Positions 11,566-23,689 are shown, counted from the first letter of the stretch. The stretch: DNA of 64,000 nucleotides from Saururus chinensis (GCA_035235625.1 CP141149.1:8090893-8154892); one strand, 5' to 3'. Numbers and translations are program-made. The notes: a model not told the origin generated them from the sequence alone.

Positions 11566-13150
11566 CTCTCGCAACGATACAACTGCCTCTCTAGCACGGG
11601 ATACTTCTGCTCTCTTGCTATACCGGACTCTATCAATCCCACCCGCAGTGCCCTAGCTCCGATGCTGGCAATCTCCCTTTGTCGTCCGTCTCACAAATTG
11701 CCATCATTCTCCATATGTCAAACATCTCCCAAATCATAGTCAATCTCCTTCCGTCTATCACCTATGAATCGGCATCAATCTCCATAGCTCAGCCAACCTC
11801 CTCCCAAATCGCCATCAATCTCCATATATTCGTCGGCCACCTTCAAATCACCATTAATCTCCCTCCATCAGCCATCTCTGCCCATCTAAAAAAGCCAACA
11901 TTATTTATGGGTAGATTTCTCCTTCATTTTCATCTCATGTATAATTTGTTTTTTTAGGTAAAACCCATACAAAGATCTCAAAGTTCAAAAGCTTTGTAAA
12001 TTCTTGACCACAGATATGGAACAGACCAATTTGGGTTTGTATTGTTGAAACACAAGATGGATTTTGGTATGTTGGATTTTTTGATTTTACGTTCTTATTT
12101 TGAGTTGGTCGATTTGCTAGAGACGAAGCCACCTTGGTGAGATGGGAAAAGAGAAAGTAACTAGAAAAGGAGGCAAAATTTTTCCACCCCTAAACCTATG
12201 GATTTAGGGTGAGAAATTTTTACAAAAATAGACTTTTAGTCACTTAATATATCAAATATATGCAAAGGTTTGCTGAAATTGCCAAAGTAGACTAGCACAC
12301 ATGTGAGACTTGCCACTATGAGTAGGAAAATGACACTGCTAAACCCTTAAAAAAAAATCCCTGTCATTAACTTTGTGCCTCAATTTCCACCCCAACATTA
12401 ATGAACATGAATATAATTACATAAGCCACACCAAGTCCAAAAGAGTCACCATCTCCTACCAAAATACCACCCACCGATACCATTTGAAAATGAAGAATAC
12501 TCCACTGCTAGGGGGAGGTGGTAGAGATAGAGCAAAGGAGAAAGCCATGGTCCTCCATTTTCTCTACTCGTGAGCAAATTTGCTCATGTCGTGAAATATT
12601 CATTGGGGTCCTCCATTCATCTCTCCTCCTCCTCTTCTTTTGCTATGTATAATTTTGCATGCATCGGTTAAGCTTCCTAGAATGTTTCGTTAAGGTTTTG
12701 GGTTCTAATACTTTTTGGTCTAGATTATGTCATTTTGAAATGTTTTTGATATTATTCTAAATCTTTCAACTTTATTTTGAATTATGATAGTCTAATGAAG
12801 TCTCCAGCTATGCGATTTGCTTGTCATGTTTTTTTGTTGTGGCCCTTAATTTTTTTTAACAACTTTAATATCTTTTAGGGAAAAGGACAATCTTGCTATG
12901 CTGTTAGAATTCGAAAGGTATGACGGAAAATGTGGCTTTGTTAACAAATTATATAATATGTGGTCGATAATCTCATCTATTTTGGTTTATGTAATTTGGT
13001 GTATCTCTTTGGTATTTTGGCAACAAACTACAAAAATACCAAATTATTGGGTCACCGATTACACTATAATTATATAATTGTATTATCAATGACATGCTTA
13101 TTAGACTATTGTGTTATTGATGGCGTGCTAAGCAAACACAACATGTCTAT
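11566..13150. other. Unassigned region with C-rich diverged repeats
   Basis: From 11640 to 11890 a C/T-rich stretch repeats phrases like AATCGCCATCAATCTCCAT about every 65 bp with much divergence. Open frames here come from that composition. 12180-12660 is AT-rich with a palindrome GAGCAAATTTGCTC near 12572. I see no supported gene. Confidence 0.4.
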
Positions 13151-13989
13151 CATGTTATCGACGACACTGCTATGTTTAGTGTAGATATGATAACACGACT
13201 TCATACCTCGTAATGTTATAATATATATGCTAATGTGGTCAGTCATGTCATCACACAAATTTTCATATTATCAAACTGCGAGAATACGAAGAAAATATAT
13301 TTAAACATAAAAATTAGTGAGGAAATTAGATTACAACAAAAATGATGGGAAGAAACTCCACAACTACCTTAAAATTGATGATGATGAGTGTATTCACCAA
13401 GATTACCATTATACAATGGTCAAAAGGGGTCAATGCAGGATTATCATAAAATCTTGATGAGGGTTTGATTTCCTTTTTTGTGTGGAGAGTCTCTCCAGCA
13501 GGCATTCCAGTTTTGCTAGTGGCATAGCCCACTTTGTCAATGCAGGATTATCATAAAATCTTGATGAGTGTTTGATTTGAACGGTAGGAAAATTGGAGGT
13601 GGGTTCTCTTACAGTGTTCATCCTTTTTGGACATTACATGAAAATAGGTGAAAATAATAAATCTATTGACACTTTGGTAGTTCAAAACTTATTTTTGGTA
13701 CTTTTCTAACAAATTTTTGTTTTTGATGTGTATCTTTTGTATTTTGATATATAACTTTGATATTCTTGTAGCAAACTACCAGAATACCAAACTACCTAAA
13801 AACCAAACTATTGTTCATTGATTAAACAATAATAATATAATCATGGTATTGATGAAACGCGTATTAGACAATTAAGTTATCAATTACACATTAAAATGAA
13901 CATGATATTTCTATTATGTTATCATTGACACGACTATGTTAATTGGGATAGATATGTTAACATAATGTCATACCTTCTACATCATTTCA
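13150..13989. repeat. Old interspersed repeat copies
   Basis: A phrase of the type TTATCGACGACACTGCTATG...GATATGATAACACGAC near 13155-13200 recurs diverged at 13920-13970 and near 24705-24770. In addition, a 40-bp phrase CAATGCAGGATTATCATAAA... is directly repeated about 105 bp apart (near 13432 and 13537). Family not identified. Confidence 0.35.
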
Positions 13990-14935
13990 ATCTACAGTCA
14001 CACACCCATTTGTACTAATTCATAGTGATGTGTGGGGTCATTCACCTTTTGAATCACAATAAGGGTTTAATTACTATGTTTTGTTCATTGATGAACTCAC
14101 TAGATACACTTGGATGGGTGTATCCTCTTTAACTAAAATCTCATGTTTTTGATAAATTTCTTCATTTTAAATTTTTTGTCTAATCTCAGTTTCATGCTAA
14201 AATAATATGTTTTAGATCAGATAATGTAGGTGAATTTGTTAACAAATGATTTCAAACTCTTTTATCCCATTATGACATTATACATCAAGTTTCTTCATAC
14301 TACATAACATAATGGTGTTTCTACACTTAAGCATCTTCATATTTCGGAAATGGGTCTGGCCTTGATTCATTTGGCCTCTTAATTCATTTTGTACAACTAA
14401 CTACGTAATTAATAGAATGCCTAGTTCATTTCTTGTTAGGAAGTCACCATTTGAATTTCTCTCTAATCATAATTAGAGTATACATCCACATCTTTGTGTA
14501 CTTGGTAGTGTGTGTTTCTATGGTTTAAACCATATATACCTCATAAACTTGGACCCTCTTCTCTTTCGTGTGTTTTTATAAGCTAATGTAGTAATGACAA
14601 AGGCTATCATTGTTTGAACATTCCTATAAGTAAAGTCTATTAGTCTAGACATGTTAGGTATCTTGAGAACATGCTTCCTTTTTCCGCACTACCAAAGCCA
14701 CCAAAAGATGATCTTACAACAAAGAACATAATCAATATCGACAATTTTGTGGACAAGAACCATAATCCTATGACTTTTGTTTTGTACACTTATCAGTTTT
14801 TGGAAACTCAAGCGTGACATATATTCTCTTTGACTATATCTCTGAAGTATATGTGGCCATCATGCAATGTGCACCATCTATCCAAAGTTATTTCATGCAT
14901 ATTTCCTCATGTGCAAGAAGGTCTGCAATGAAAAA
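13990..14935 (+). mobile_element. Ty1/Copia fossil, integrase and following region
   Basis: Translated pieces in shifting frames match Copia integrase: a HSDVWG-like start, YYVLFIDE-TRYTWM, RSDN-GEFVN, and the later conserved block before the reverse transcriptase. Only this part of the element remains, and it has many breaks. No LTRs are recognised. It meets an inverted copy of its own right end at about 14935. Confidence 0.75.
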
Positions 14936-15001
14936 GCAGGACATTCATTGCACATAATGAAAGATGAATGAAACAATTTTAGATGGGTGGTGCACACTAT
15001 A
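14936..15001 (-). mobile_element. Second Copia fossil (inverted), left part
   Basis: Read on the minus strand, this block matches 14870-14935 (TGTGCACCA-C-ATC-AAA, GTTTCATTCATC). Its continuation lies beyond CACTA-1 at 24304-24475. The fossil was split by that transposon. Confidence 0.65.
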
Positions 15002-15011
15002 CACTACAACA

Positions 15012-15400
15012 AAAGGGGGCTTTTGCGACAACTTTTTTTGCAATGAAATAAAATTTGTCCCTAAAAGTATACTTTTGCGATAATTTAAGAGTTTGTAGCA
15101 AATGAAGATACTTTTGGTAACAAATATGCCTAATCATTGCGAAAGATTGTCCTTTTTGCAACAATAAGGTTTTTTTGCTGAAAAAGATTATTATGTTTGT
15201 GACAAATAAGCGAATTTGTTGCGAATAATTATCGCTTTTGCAACTAATTAGTGAGTTTGTTGCAAAAGATATATCTTTTATATTTTTTATATAAAAAATA
15301 AAAAGTAAATCCTCAATGTAAATATGAAAAATAAAATAATTTATCTTTTGTGACAAATTGGGTAGTTTGTCGCAAAATATGTATTTTTTATTTTTTTTAA
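15012..15400. repeat. CACTA-1 left subterminal repeats
   Basis: Repeated motifs TTTGCGACAA, TTTGTCGCAAA and weaker TTTGTTGCGAA variants in both directions at intervals of 20-50 bp. They differ from the AGCGACGCTT motif of CACTA-2, so the two elements probably belong to different subfamilies with different binding specificity. Confidence 0.8.
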
Positions 15401-17040
15401 AAATATAAAAAATAGGGAAAATAGGGGTATTAACAAGCTGAGTAGAGTATTGGGCTTATGTAGTTTGAACTTGAGTTGTTCAAGCTTAGCTTGACCTGGC
15501 TTGAAGCTCGTTAGAGCAAGAACCTTCTAGCTCGAGCTCAGTTTTAACTGAAAATCCAGAACTTGGCCTCACAAAGTGAATTAGGAGCTCGTACTCAACT
15601 TAGGCTTGATTAAAAAATACTTGCATTCCCTAATATTTTAAAATTTTCACATACACATACATGGGTAGAAATATGTGTGTTGTTAGAGGTATGACAACTC
15701 ACAATGCATTCACGTGTTCCAATTAATTAGGAAATGAAAATAATACAAAATTAATATTCTTTAGGTTCATCTTACATTGGTGCAACCTAGTTACAAAAAT
15801 ATCTATTTAAATTTTTATATTTAACAGTAACTTAATAAATTATTTATAAAAAATTACAAATTTAAAACCCTTCCAGGGCTAGACAGTTTAAGGCTCACAT
15901 ATGTTAAAGGTGGGGTCAAGGCCTAAAAATAATCTCGTATGATGGGGCCAAGGCCAAACTCATCGAGCCCAACCCAATTGCAATTCTAGTTGTCAGATAT
16001 TACTATTATGACTTATTTTACATTAGTGCAACCTAATTATAATATATTAAATTTAATTTTTATATTTAATAATAAATTATTTATATCAAAAATTAAAATT
16101 ATTAAAAAGTTTAAATGGGCCTGGGCTCACACATGCCAGCATGAGCTTATATAATATGGGCGATTAGATCAAGAACTGATGGCAAAGGGGGCAGAAACTA
16201 TTATGTCCCCTTAATTAGTTATATGTTTAATCAAATCAAATTTTGATTGTACTCGTTGACTGAGCTTACATATGACTATGTGAGACCATGCTCATATTAA
16301 TAACCCTCCAAAACTATTTACAAAAGGAGAAGTTTACAAAATCTGTCTAGTGCCATCCAGCCTCTGGAGACGTGCACTTGAAATTCTTTTATTATTTTTC
16401 AAGTCCAAAATCCCTAGTCCATTTCCTCCGGTGTGCTATTTAGAGTCTCTTAATTTTCTCCATTTCCTTCAGCCAGCATGAAAGTTCTCCCCTCTCCTTT
16501 CAATCAAAAAATGTCTAGCCTTCTCCATTTCTTTCTACATGAAGCCCTCTCATCTAACTGTGCTTCTTTCAATCAGACCTTGTGTTGCATCAATTTTCTC
16601 TTAAGTATGTTGAACTCCTCTTCAAATCATAAACCCTTTTTTTTACTAATTAATTTTATTTTTTATAACAAATTACCTTGCAACTTTTGATGTTTTAGGA
16701 AACATGTAAGAGTGTTAACGAGTTGAACTAGTTTGTAAAATAAAGGTAATTTCAACTAGGACATATATGACTCTACTCGAACATATTTGAATCAAGCTTG
16801 AGCATATTTTAGCTTGACTCAACTCGACTTAAATATAACTTAAATTCTACTCTAAATCAACTTGAGCTCAAACTCTAATAAACTTATAAATATGTTTTAG
16901 AACGTAGCTATTCGAACCCCGTTTTTATCCCTGTGTCCCCCATTGCTTTTTTACCCTACTACTTTTTATTAAAATCTCCCACATCCCCCATTTTTACCCA
17001 GTTTCCTTTCCTTCCTCCTATTTTTCTTCTTCCTCTTCCC
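15401..17040. other. CACTA-1 interior without recognised genes
   Basis: AT-rich, with two GAGCTCGAGCTC/CTTGAGC-rich diverged repeat blocks (15440-15620 and 16720-16900) that look like old MITE-type insertions. Short open frames at 16478-16690 and 16933-17163 are composition-driven. Confidence 0.4.
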
Positions 17041-17049
17041 TCTTCTTCT

Positions 17050-17077
17050 CCGGTGCCGGCAACTTCTCCGGCACCGG
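17050..17077. repeat. Perfect 10-bp GC hairpin
   Basis: CCGGTGCCGG and its exact inverse CCGGCACCGG flank an 8-base loop. It lies in a GC-rich patch (about 17040-17155) unlike its surroundings. Confidence 0.7.
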
Positions 17078-17149
17078 CGTTTTTTTTTACCACCGTTGCT
17101 GGTTGCAGCCTGCTGGGGGACACGGGTCTCGTCCCGCGGCCGGCCAGAT

Positions 17150-17460
17150 CTAGCTGGATATGATTCCATACAGTCATCAGTGAAGCAACCTGCAACACAA
17201 AACAAAAGAATGTTACTCATATGATGCATTTGTCATCCTTTACTGGAAAAAATTCTTCTTTCATTTAGTGTTGAAAATAAAAACTAACATTACCAAATGT
17301 GCATCCAGGGGTGATGCAGGGATTCCATCTATAGTATCAATCCAGCTGAAAATCATGTTGTGGTATCCATACGGTTTCTCAAGGGATTTGAATCGTCTTT
17401 GGTCAGTTCAAAGTTCCACCACTCATCCCATGGCAACGAAGCAATAATATCTTCATCCTA
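17150..17460 (-). pseudogene. Captured host gene fragment, two exon-like pieces, unrecognised
   Basis: On the minus strand an exon-like piece ends ...GCACATTTG|GTAATG at 17294, followed by an intron of about 100 bp and an acceptor TTGTGTTGCAG at 17190. Residues around the junction read DGIPASPLDAHL then VASLMTVWNHIQLDL. The upstream part reads DEDIIASLPWDEWWNFEL. Splice signals plus protein-like composition suggest a piece of a normal host gene picked up by the transposon. I cannot name the gene. It is incomplete, and a change of frame lies in its first piece. Confidence 0.45.
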
Positions 17461-17605
17461 TGAGAAAATAACACATAATTTTTCATTAATAATTCAGATT
17501 GAAACAATTGACACATGTATAGATTATTCTACCATTGTCAACACTCATGCTCAACTACTTATCATCTTTCAAGTACAAACACATAGATATAACATCATTG
17601 TCAAC

Positions 17606-17962
17606 TAGTGATGCGGTCGCATCGGGTCGGGTTCGGGTAGGGTTTTGCCAAACTCGAACCCGATACCACATAAGAACACTGTGACCCGAACCTGACCCGA
17701 CCCGACCCAACCTGAACCTGACCCATTTGAACCAAATAGAATAAAAATTAATTTTTAAATAATTTTTTTAAAATTTTAGATTTTTTTAAAAATAATATTA
17801 AAGAATATAAAAAAATTTAATTTTATATTTATATTCGGGTTGGGTAGGGTTGAATCACCTAAAACCCGAACCCGCTATTCGGTTTAATTTTTAAAAACCA
17901 AACCCAACCCATTAGGGCAGGTCGGGTCAGGTTTACTATTTACTACCCGAGTGGCATCCCTA
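17606..17962. mobile_element. hAT-type MITE copy 1 (GGGTCGGGT family)
   Basis: Starts TAGTGATGC and ends GGCATCCCTA (inverse TAGGGATGCC), flanked by the 8-bp duplication TTGTCAAC (17598-17605 and 17963-17970). The interior is an imperfect palindrome of GGGTCGGGT and its inverse around an AT-rich centre. TAGGGATG-like ends and 8-bp duplications are typical of hAT elements. Confidence 0.8.
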
Positions 17963-18047
17963 TTGTCAACACTCATGCTCAACTACTTATCATCTTTCAA
18001 CTACAAACACATATTTCACAAACAATAGATATACCACCATTGTCAAC

Positions 18048-18385
18048 TAGTGATGCGATTAGGTCAGGTCGGGTTAGGTTCGAGTAGGGTTTTGCCAAAC
18101 TCGAACCCGATACCACATAAGAAAACTGTGACCCGACCCGATCCAACCCAACCTGAACCCGACCCATTTGACCCGAATAGAATAAAAATTAATTTTTAAA
18201 TAATTTTTTTAAAAATAATATTAAAGAATATAAAAAAAAATATTTTATATTTATATTCGGATCGGGTAGGGTTGGATCACCTAAAACCCGAACCCACTAT
18301 TCGGTTTAATTATTAAAAACCAAACCCAACCCATTAGGGTCAGGTTGGATCGGGTTTACTATTTATCACCCGAGTGACATCCCTA
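18048..18385. mobile_element. hAT-type MITE copy 2
   Basis: Same structure as copy 1, again between TTGTCAAC copies (18040-18047 and 18386-18393). The flanking 75-85 bp before it also repeats, so the element and its flank were amplified together instead of inserting anew. Confidence 0.75.
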
Positions 18386-18470
18386 TTGTCAACATTCATG
18401 CTCAACTACTTATCATCTTCCAACTACAAACACATATTTCACAAACAATAGATATACCACCATTGTCAAC

Positions 18471-18797
18471 TAGTGATGCGGTCGGGTCGGGTCGGGTAGC
18501 ATTTTGCCAAACCCGAACCTGATACCACATAAGAAAACTGTGACCCAAACCTGACCCAATCCGAACCCGACCCATTTGACCCGAATAGAATAAAAAATAA
18601 TTTTTAAATTATTTTTTAATTTTTTTCAAGTTTTTTTAAAAATAATATTAAAAAATATAATTTTTTTAATTTTATATTTATATTTGGGTCGGGTAGGGTT
18701 GGATCACCTAAAACCCAAACCCGCTATTCAGGTTAATTTTTAAAAATGAAACCCGACCCATTAGGGTCAGGCCGAGTCGGGTTTACTATTTACTATT
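18471..18797. mobile_element. hAT-type MITE copy 3, right end lost
   Basis: Begins after TTGTCAAC (18463-18470) like the others. Its right end fades into TTTACTATTTACTATTTTTA without the GGCATCCCTA terminus. Confidence 0.7.
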
Positions 18798-19440
18798 TTT
18801 ATTATATATTTTATTAGGTATGCAAGTGGTTTACAACTGAACAACTAGAATAGACTAGACCCAATTTAAATTTTGGATTGGGCTAGCCAGTTTCTTTGGT
18901 TTCTGAGGCATATCGGAGTCATAGTGACCTACCTAGGTGAACTACTGAGCATTGACCTGCTTACCCCAATTAGATTAGTTCCCCTAACATAGGTCTGCTT
19001 CTCGGATTGGGTTAAATTTGGTTTTATAGGACACAACTCGATATTTGAACCAAAATTTGTAGACCCGACTCTATCCAAAATTAGATCCGAAAAACCCAAT
19101 AGATTCTATCTTAGTTCGGGTTGGTTCCAATAATTATAAAAATTCTTGTAACCATAGTTAAATATAATTTTATAATTTAATTAAGACTTTGGGTTGATTT
19201 GAGTTGATTCTTGAGTTTTCATATACTGAACCCGGACTGAGATAGGTACCAACCCAACCCAAACCAAGTTACTCTTGGGTCAGTTCTATCTAGATCGGTT
19301 TGGTTTCATGTTATTAATACTACCCTCATATTTAAAATAGTGTATGCGGGTGCAATAATAAACTTGGTAAAGTTTTTATTTTGACCTAAACCAACCCATA
19401 TTTAGTTAAGCCAGCCCAAACCGCTTGAACCGCCTGTCCC
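18798..19440. other. CACTA-1 interior, CCCAACC-rich diverged repeat
   Basis: Contains more AACCCAACCC/GGTTGGTT-like phrases, probably an older diverged relative of the MITEs. No gene. Confidence 0.35.
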
Positions 19441-19462
19441 TGTAACTAATTGTAGGAGTGGG

Positions 19463-19669
19463 ATGCAAATGCCCTCGTTCGCGCGCATGTTTGGTTTCGC
19501 TCTCCTGCCAGGCATTTTTCCACCCGAGATACTCGGCATGGATCGTCTGATTTCTGTACACAATAAGGATCTTCCCAAAATGGTTAATACTCATCACGGT
19601 CGCTTTGCTCCCTTTGCGAGAAACCCTCTGCTTGAAGTCGTCCAGTCCATCATTCTCTGGGTCTCTCAG
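19463..19669 (+). pseudogene. Captured host exon-like fragment, unrecognised
   Basis: GC-richer than its surroundings, open from the ATG at 19463, and ending at a good splice donor CTCAG|GTATGG (19669/19670). Residues include MQMPSFARMFGFALLPG, PEILGMDRLISVHNK and LLEVVQSIILWVSQ. It looks like the first coding exon of a plant gene, but I cannot assign a family. No following exon is apparent. Confidence 0.45.
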
Positions 19670-20388
19670 GTATGGATTAAATCGATTTCATAATTTGCTC
19701 CATTTTTTAGTTCCCTGTTAGATCAGAATTGCTTAATAGTACTAGACCTGATTATTTGTAATGAATACTATCTAGATTTAATGTTTGGTCGACTTTTCTG
19801 GCCGCTCCATTTTTGAGTTCTCTGTTAGATCAGAAATGCTTGACTTTTCTGGTTTAGATTTACCTATATAATTCATGTGGCCATCTTTATTTCACTTGTT
19901 AGCTTTGCAACAACAAATTGGTTCTTAATTCTGTTGTTCAATATCTTTATGACGTTCTGAATTTTCTTGCTCTTTGGGTTCATACTTCTAATAAAATTTT
20001 AATAAATTCATTCTGTGTCACACCTACAGCATTTTTCTGATACTTTTAATTTTCTGTGTCAGCCTTTTTCTACTTTTCATTCACCACATTAATTTCCTTT
20101 ACAAGGTCATGATTCATAGCCCAAAGATGATCCAATTTACTACATATATTTTTCAGTTCTGAGTCTTCCCAAGAGGGGAAAATCTTTAGTACAAAAGAGA
20201 ATTAATTTAGAGCCAAACCTTCTTTTAGCACAACATTGTATTCTTCCTCTAAAATATTCTACTCTAGAAATTCCTTTTATGCAATTAGATCTAAAGACTA
20301 AAGGCTAATATGTTGAAGTAGAGAAGCATTTGCAGCTCTCTCTCTAAATTTAGTACCTCAGTTGCTGGTTTTTTCCCTGAATGTATAG

Positions 20389-20701
20389 AGAAGCTCTCTT
20401 TATCAATCTTCACTGCATTTATTGATACTCTCTTTATATATATCCAAAATATAATATACAAAGCAGGATCTTACAGGTATGCAAACTGACCTGAGATTCC
20501 TTTTGATGCTTTATTTTTTTCTGTTATTCAAACTGACCTGATATCATCTTGCTTCATTTGAGGGCTCCCCTTCTCTCTTGAATCCTTTCAACCAGGTATG
20601 TTTTTCTTTTATGAATGCCAGAAATCATGGAGATGTTGAGATGGGGAAGAATGTGGCTGAACAATTATTTAGTTTAGATCCAGAAAATATGGGCTATTAT
20701 G
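20389..20701. repeat. Direct duplication, copy 1
   Basis: About 313 bp are repeated at 20901-21214 with roughly 95% agreement by eye. The unit includes an exon start of a PPR gene and its upstream intron-like sequence. Confidence 0.9.
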
Positions 20702-20844
20702 TTTTACTTTCAACTATGTTTGCTGCATCGGGAAAATGGATAGATGCAGTTCAAATTAGAAAAAGGTTCCAAGAAAGGGGCCTGATAAAACCAGCTTCTA
20801 GCAGTCAAATTGATATTTTGACCTCGTCACTGATTGCTTTGTAG
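20608..20844 (+). pseudogene. Captured PPR protein 3' fragment (E-motif region)
   Basis: The frame reads NHGDVEMGKNVAEQLFSLDP, then GYYVLLSTMFAASGKW, VQIRKRFQERGLIKPA and SSSQIDI. This is the conserved C-terminal E-type region of plant PLS-class pentatricopeptide repeat proteins (usual form R-HGD-E-G...A..L..L.P...G.YVLLSN.YA..G.W.....R..M...G..K..G.SWIE). PPR proteins of this class act in organelle RNA editing and processing. Only the end of the gene is present; the repeat domain is missing. A shorter second copy follows at 21124. It lies inside CACTA-1 and is a captured fragment. Confidence 0.8.
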
Positions 20845-20900
20845 CTGAAATCAGTTCTCCAGTTATTTTAAGTTAAACTAAGATAAGAAGGCACATTATC

Positions 20901-21214
20901 AGAAGCTCTCTCTATCAATATTCACTGCATTTATTGATACTCTCTCTATATATATCCAAAATATAATATACAAAGCAAGATCTTAGAGGTATGCAAACTG
21001 ACCTGAGATTCCTTTTGATGCTCTGTTTTTTTCAGATATTCAAACTGACCTGATATCATCTTGCTTCATTTGAGGGCTCCCCTTCTCTCTTGAATCCTTT
21101 CAACCAGGTATGTTTTTTCTTTTATGAATGCTAGAAATCATGGAGATGTTGAGATGGGGAAGAATGTGGCTGAACAATTATTTAGTTTAGAACCAAAAAA
21201 TGTAGGCTATTATG
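20901..21214. repeat. Direct duplication, copy 2
   Basis: Second copy of the 20389-20701 unit, offset by about 512 bp. It includes the start of the PPR fragment (NHGDVEMGKNVAEQLFSL) and then departs into unrelated sequence. Confidence 0.9.
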
Positions 21215-22618
21215 CAGTGCATTTAATAAGTTCCCACAATTTCAATTCTGTGGAACCTTCTCCCAAACGCCTCGTGCAACCTTCCACTCCCTCAACTACA
21301 AAGTTGTAGAAAGAAGACAACGAAAAAGTCCAACCAAACACCCTATAATGCTTGATCTAATCTCTGCTTCGTTACTTCTATTTGTGCTGCTGGTAATATG
21401 TTTCGGCCATTTGTGCTAGTCGTGGTGTTCTTTTAGTGCTTTTGATTACGCAGTTAGGTTTATTTATTCCATCTGTTAAAAACCTATGTGTAAGAAGACC
21501 AAACGCCTCCCTTGACCTCCCGGCTTTAAGTCAGCCAGAAAAGAGAGGGGATTTCTCGTGGAAAATTTTCTATTTGAAACGATCCATGCTTTTCTGCTAT
21601 TAGAAATCTATGCTTTACTGCTGCTGAAACTGTCGGCTTTTATATTTTTACTAATCTATCCTTCAATGTTGTATTGATTTTCTATTTGGATTTGAATGCT
21701 TTCTGTTGTTCTTACTGTGCAGTAGTATTTTTTCTTTTGCTTCTTACACGTTGTCCCTAGTTCTTTCAGTTCAATGGAAAATCAGTATTAGTTGTACCTC
21801 CATGACTGTAAGCTCTATGTTTGTAATTGTAAATGCTGTTGTGATAACTAGTATGATTGGCAGCTCATCCAACCGGGATTGTCTTCTGTATGGTTAAATG
21901 TTAATGTAATAAAAATATATGTAAATGTATTGGACCACAAAACTCTATATAGAGTTGAGCAATTGAGTAATAAGTGTTGTTTTCTTTTTTACCTATATAT
22001 GAATTGGTTTTCATAATACTTCCATTATTGCCAAGATTGCCACATATAATTTAATTAATCCCCTTATTCAAATATCATCTATAAGGTAATGATTATCTTA
22101 TCTATATCTTTTACATCGTTTTTCTCATCCTTTTCTTAAGTTTTCTTAAATTTGCTAAGCTTCAGCAGAATTAAATGTTAAATTTATAACCTAACAGTAT
22201 CACATGTTATTGTGTTATATGTTTATTTGAGTCCATATGCACACACTTACCTGCTAGTACTTCTTACATATGGACACATCCTTCACTTGCATGATGTTTT
22301 TTTTTCTTGCTTATTAAAACTCTACACCCTTCACTATTTGCCATTGAGACTTGACCCCCCCCCCCCCCCCCCCGCAAGACCTCTCATTCAATTGGGAGAT
22401 CACCAACCAACCCAACTAGTTAAGAAGCCAAACAAACAAGGATAATCGTGCAAAGTTATCTGTGAACCACACTGCCGGTTCAAAGTCATTTTTTAGAGGT
22501 CTTGCAGAGATGGTAAATTTTACATAAATTTCATATAATAAAGTATATTTATTAAGTAATTTTTTAACTTTGTATAATATACTAAATTTCTATTGTTCTT
22601 TGATAAATTGAATTAATC
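21215..22618. other. CACTA-1 interior without recognised genes
   Basis: AT-rich with short open frames but no recognised protein. A run of 19 C stands at 22355-22373. Confidence 0.4.
22355..22373. repeat. Poly-C tract of 19
   Basis: Uninterrupted run of C, unusual in this AT-rich setting. The length may be uncertain because such runs are prone to sequencing error. Confidence 0.85.
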
Positions 22619-22620
22619 AG

Positions 22621-23152
22621 CAAGAAAAAGAGCCAGATGAGGAGCTTGACCTTATAAACTTTTATAAAGTTACACACTTCCAAAAGAAAACTAGGAGTTG
22701 GGTAAAACCGCGTTGTAAACTTCTGCATGTAATGAATGTTAAATTTATTTATTATATTTGTTGTTTAGTTATTAACATTCTAAAATAATCTTGGAATTTA
22801 TTTTATGCATATTTTTATGCAGGTACAAATGAATCAGAAGGTGGTTCCATCTAGGAAAGAGGGGCCTATAACAAATTCTAAGAAGAATGATATATTCCAT
22901 GAAATTCTTGGTGCAAGGTCAGGATATATTAATGGGCTTGGGCATGGTATGATGCCTATTTCATCAGACAACCCTTCTCAAGATGATATCGATGTTATTA
23001 AGAATGCTAATATGAGGGCTGAGGCAGTTGAAGAACATGCAAAATCTTTGGAAATAGATCTGCAGACTCTTAGATCAAAACAAGTTGAACTAGAGTCGAT
23101 GGTTCTAAGACTAATAGAGCAACAAGCAATACAGTCAGATTCATCAGTTTAG
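22621..23152 (+). pseudogene. Ptta/En/Spm-type transposase gene (Transposase_24), last two exons
   Basis: Exon one follows an acceptor AATCAG at 22620 and encodes EPDEELDLINFYKVTHFQKK, matching the D-FK.TH..K...W block of the plant Ptta/En/Spm family (PF03004). It ends near 22727 before GTAATG. The next exon follows TTTATGCAG (22822) and encodes FHEILGARSGYINGLGHG, the family's signature LGARSGY-GLG block, then a coiled-coil-prone tail (NANMRAEAVEEHAKSLEIDLQ). In En/Spm elements the smaller protein binds the subterminal repeats. The first exons are missing, so this is a remnant on the plus strand, 1.15 kb from the element's right end. Confidence 0.8.
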
Positions 23153-23367
23153 GTACAAAGTCACAAAAGGCTTATTTATAGTTTCAATTCTATGTATAGC
23201 TATATAAAACTAAATTATTTAAACTATAATTCTTTACTACATAATTCTAATTTTATATTTTTGTACATTTACAGGTGAATAGGGGAATTCAAAAGAATCA
23301 TCAAAATTTGCAAAGACAACTGTATTAAATGCACTGCATAATAGCTCACAGTTATGGTTTTTTTTGT

Positions 23368-23580
23368 GATACAGTTATAGTTTCATTCTAGTTATTTGGT
23401 ATTTTTTAGTTCATCAAATGTATTAGATTTATGGTTTGTAAAACAATGGATGATATTTAGTTTAAAACAATGGATGATACAGTTATAGTTTCATTCTAGT
23501 TATTTGGTATTTTTTAGTTCATCAAATGTATTAGATTTATGGTTTGTAAAACAATGGATGATATTTAGTTTAATATTAAG
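23368..23580. repeat. 108-bp tandem duplication
   Basis: The unit beginning GATACAGTTATAGTTTCATT at 23368 is repeated at 23476 almost without change, so it is recent. Confidence 0.9.
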
Positions 23581-23689
23581 GCATTAAGTTTATCTTATCC
23601 ATTCTAAATTTTTACAGCTATCTTGAATTTGTATATTTTTAAATATCCTCCCCTCACCCCCCACCCACCTGCACGCCCACTAAATAATT

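Noticed and set aside
11679-11957. Two overlapping frames of 92-95 codons
   Set aside because: They arise from a diverged C-rich repeat and show no recognised domain.
12572-12585. GAGCAAATTTGCTC palindrome as a regulatory site
   Set aside because: A single short palindrome with no gene context.
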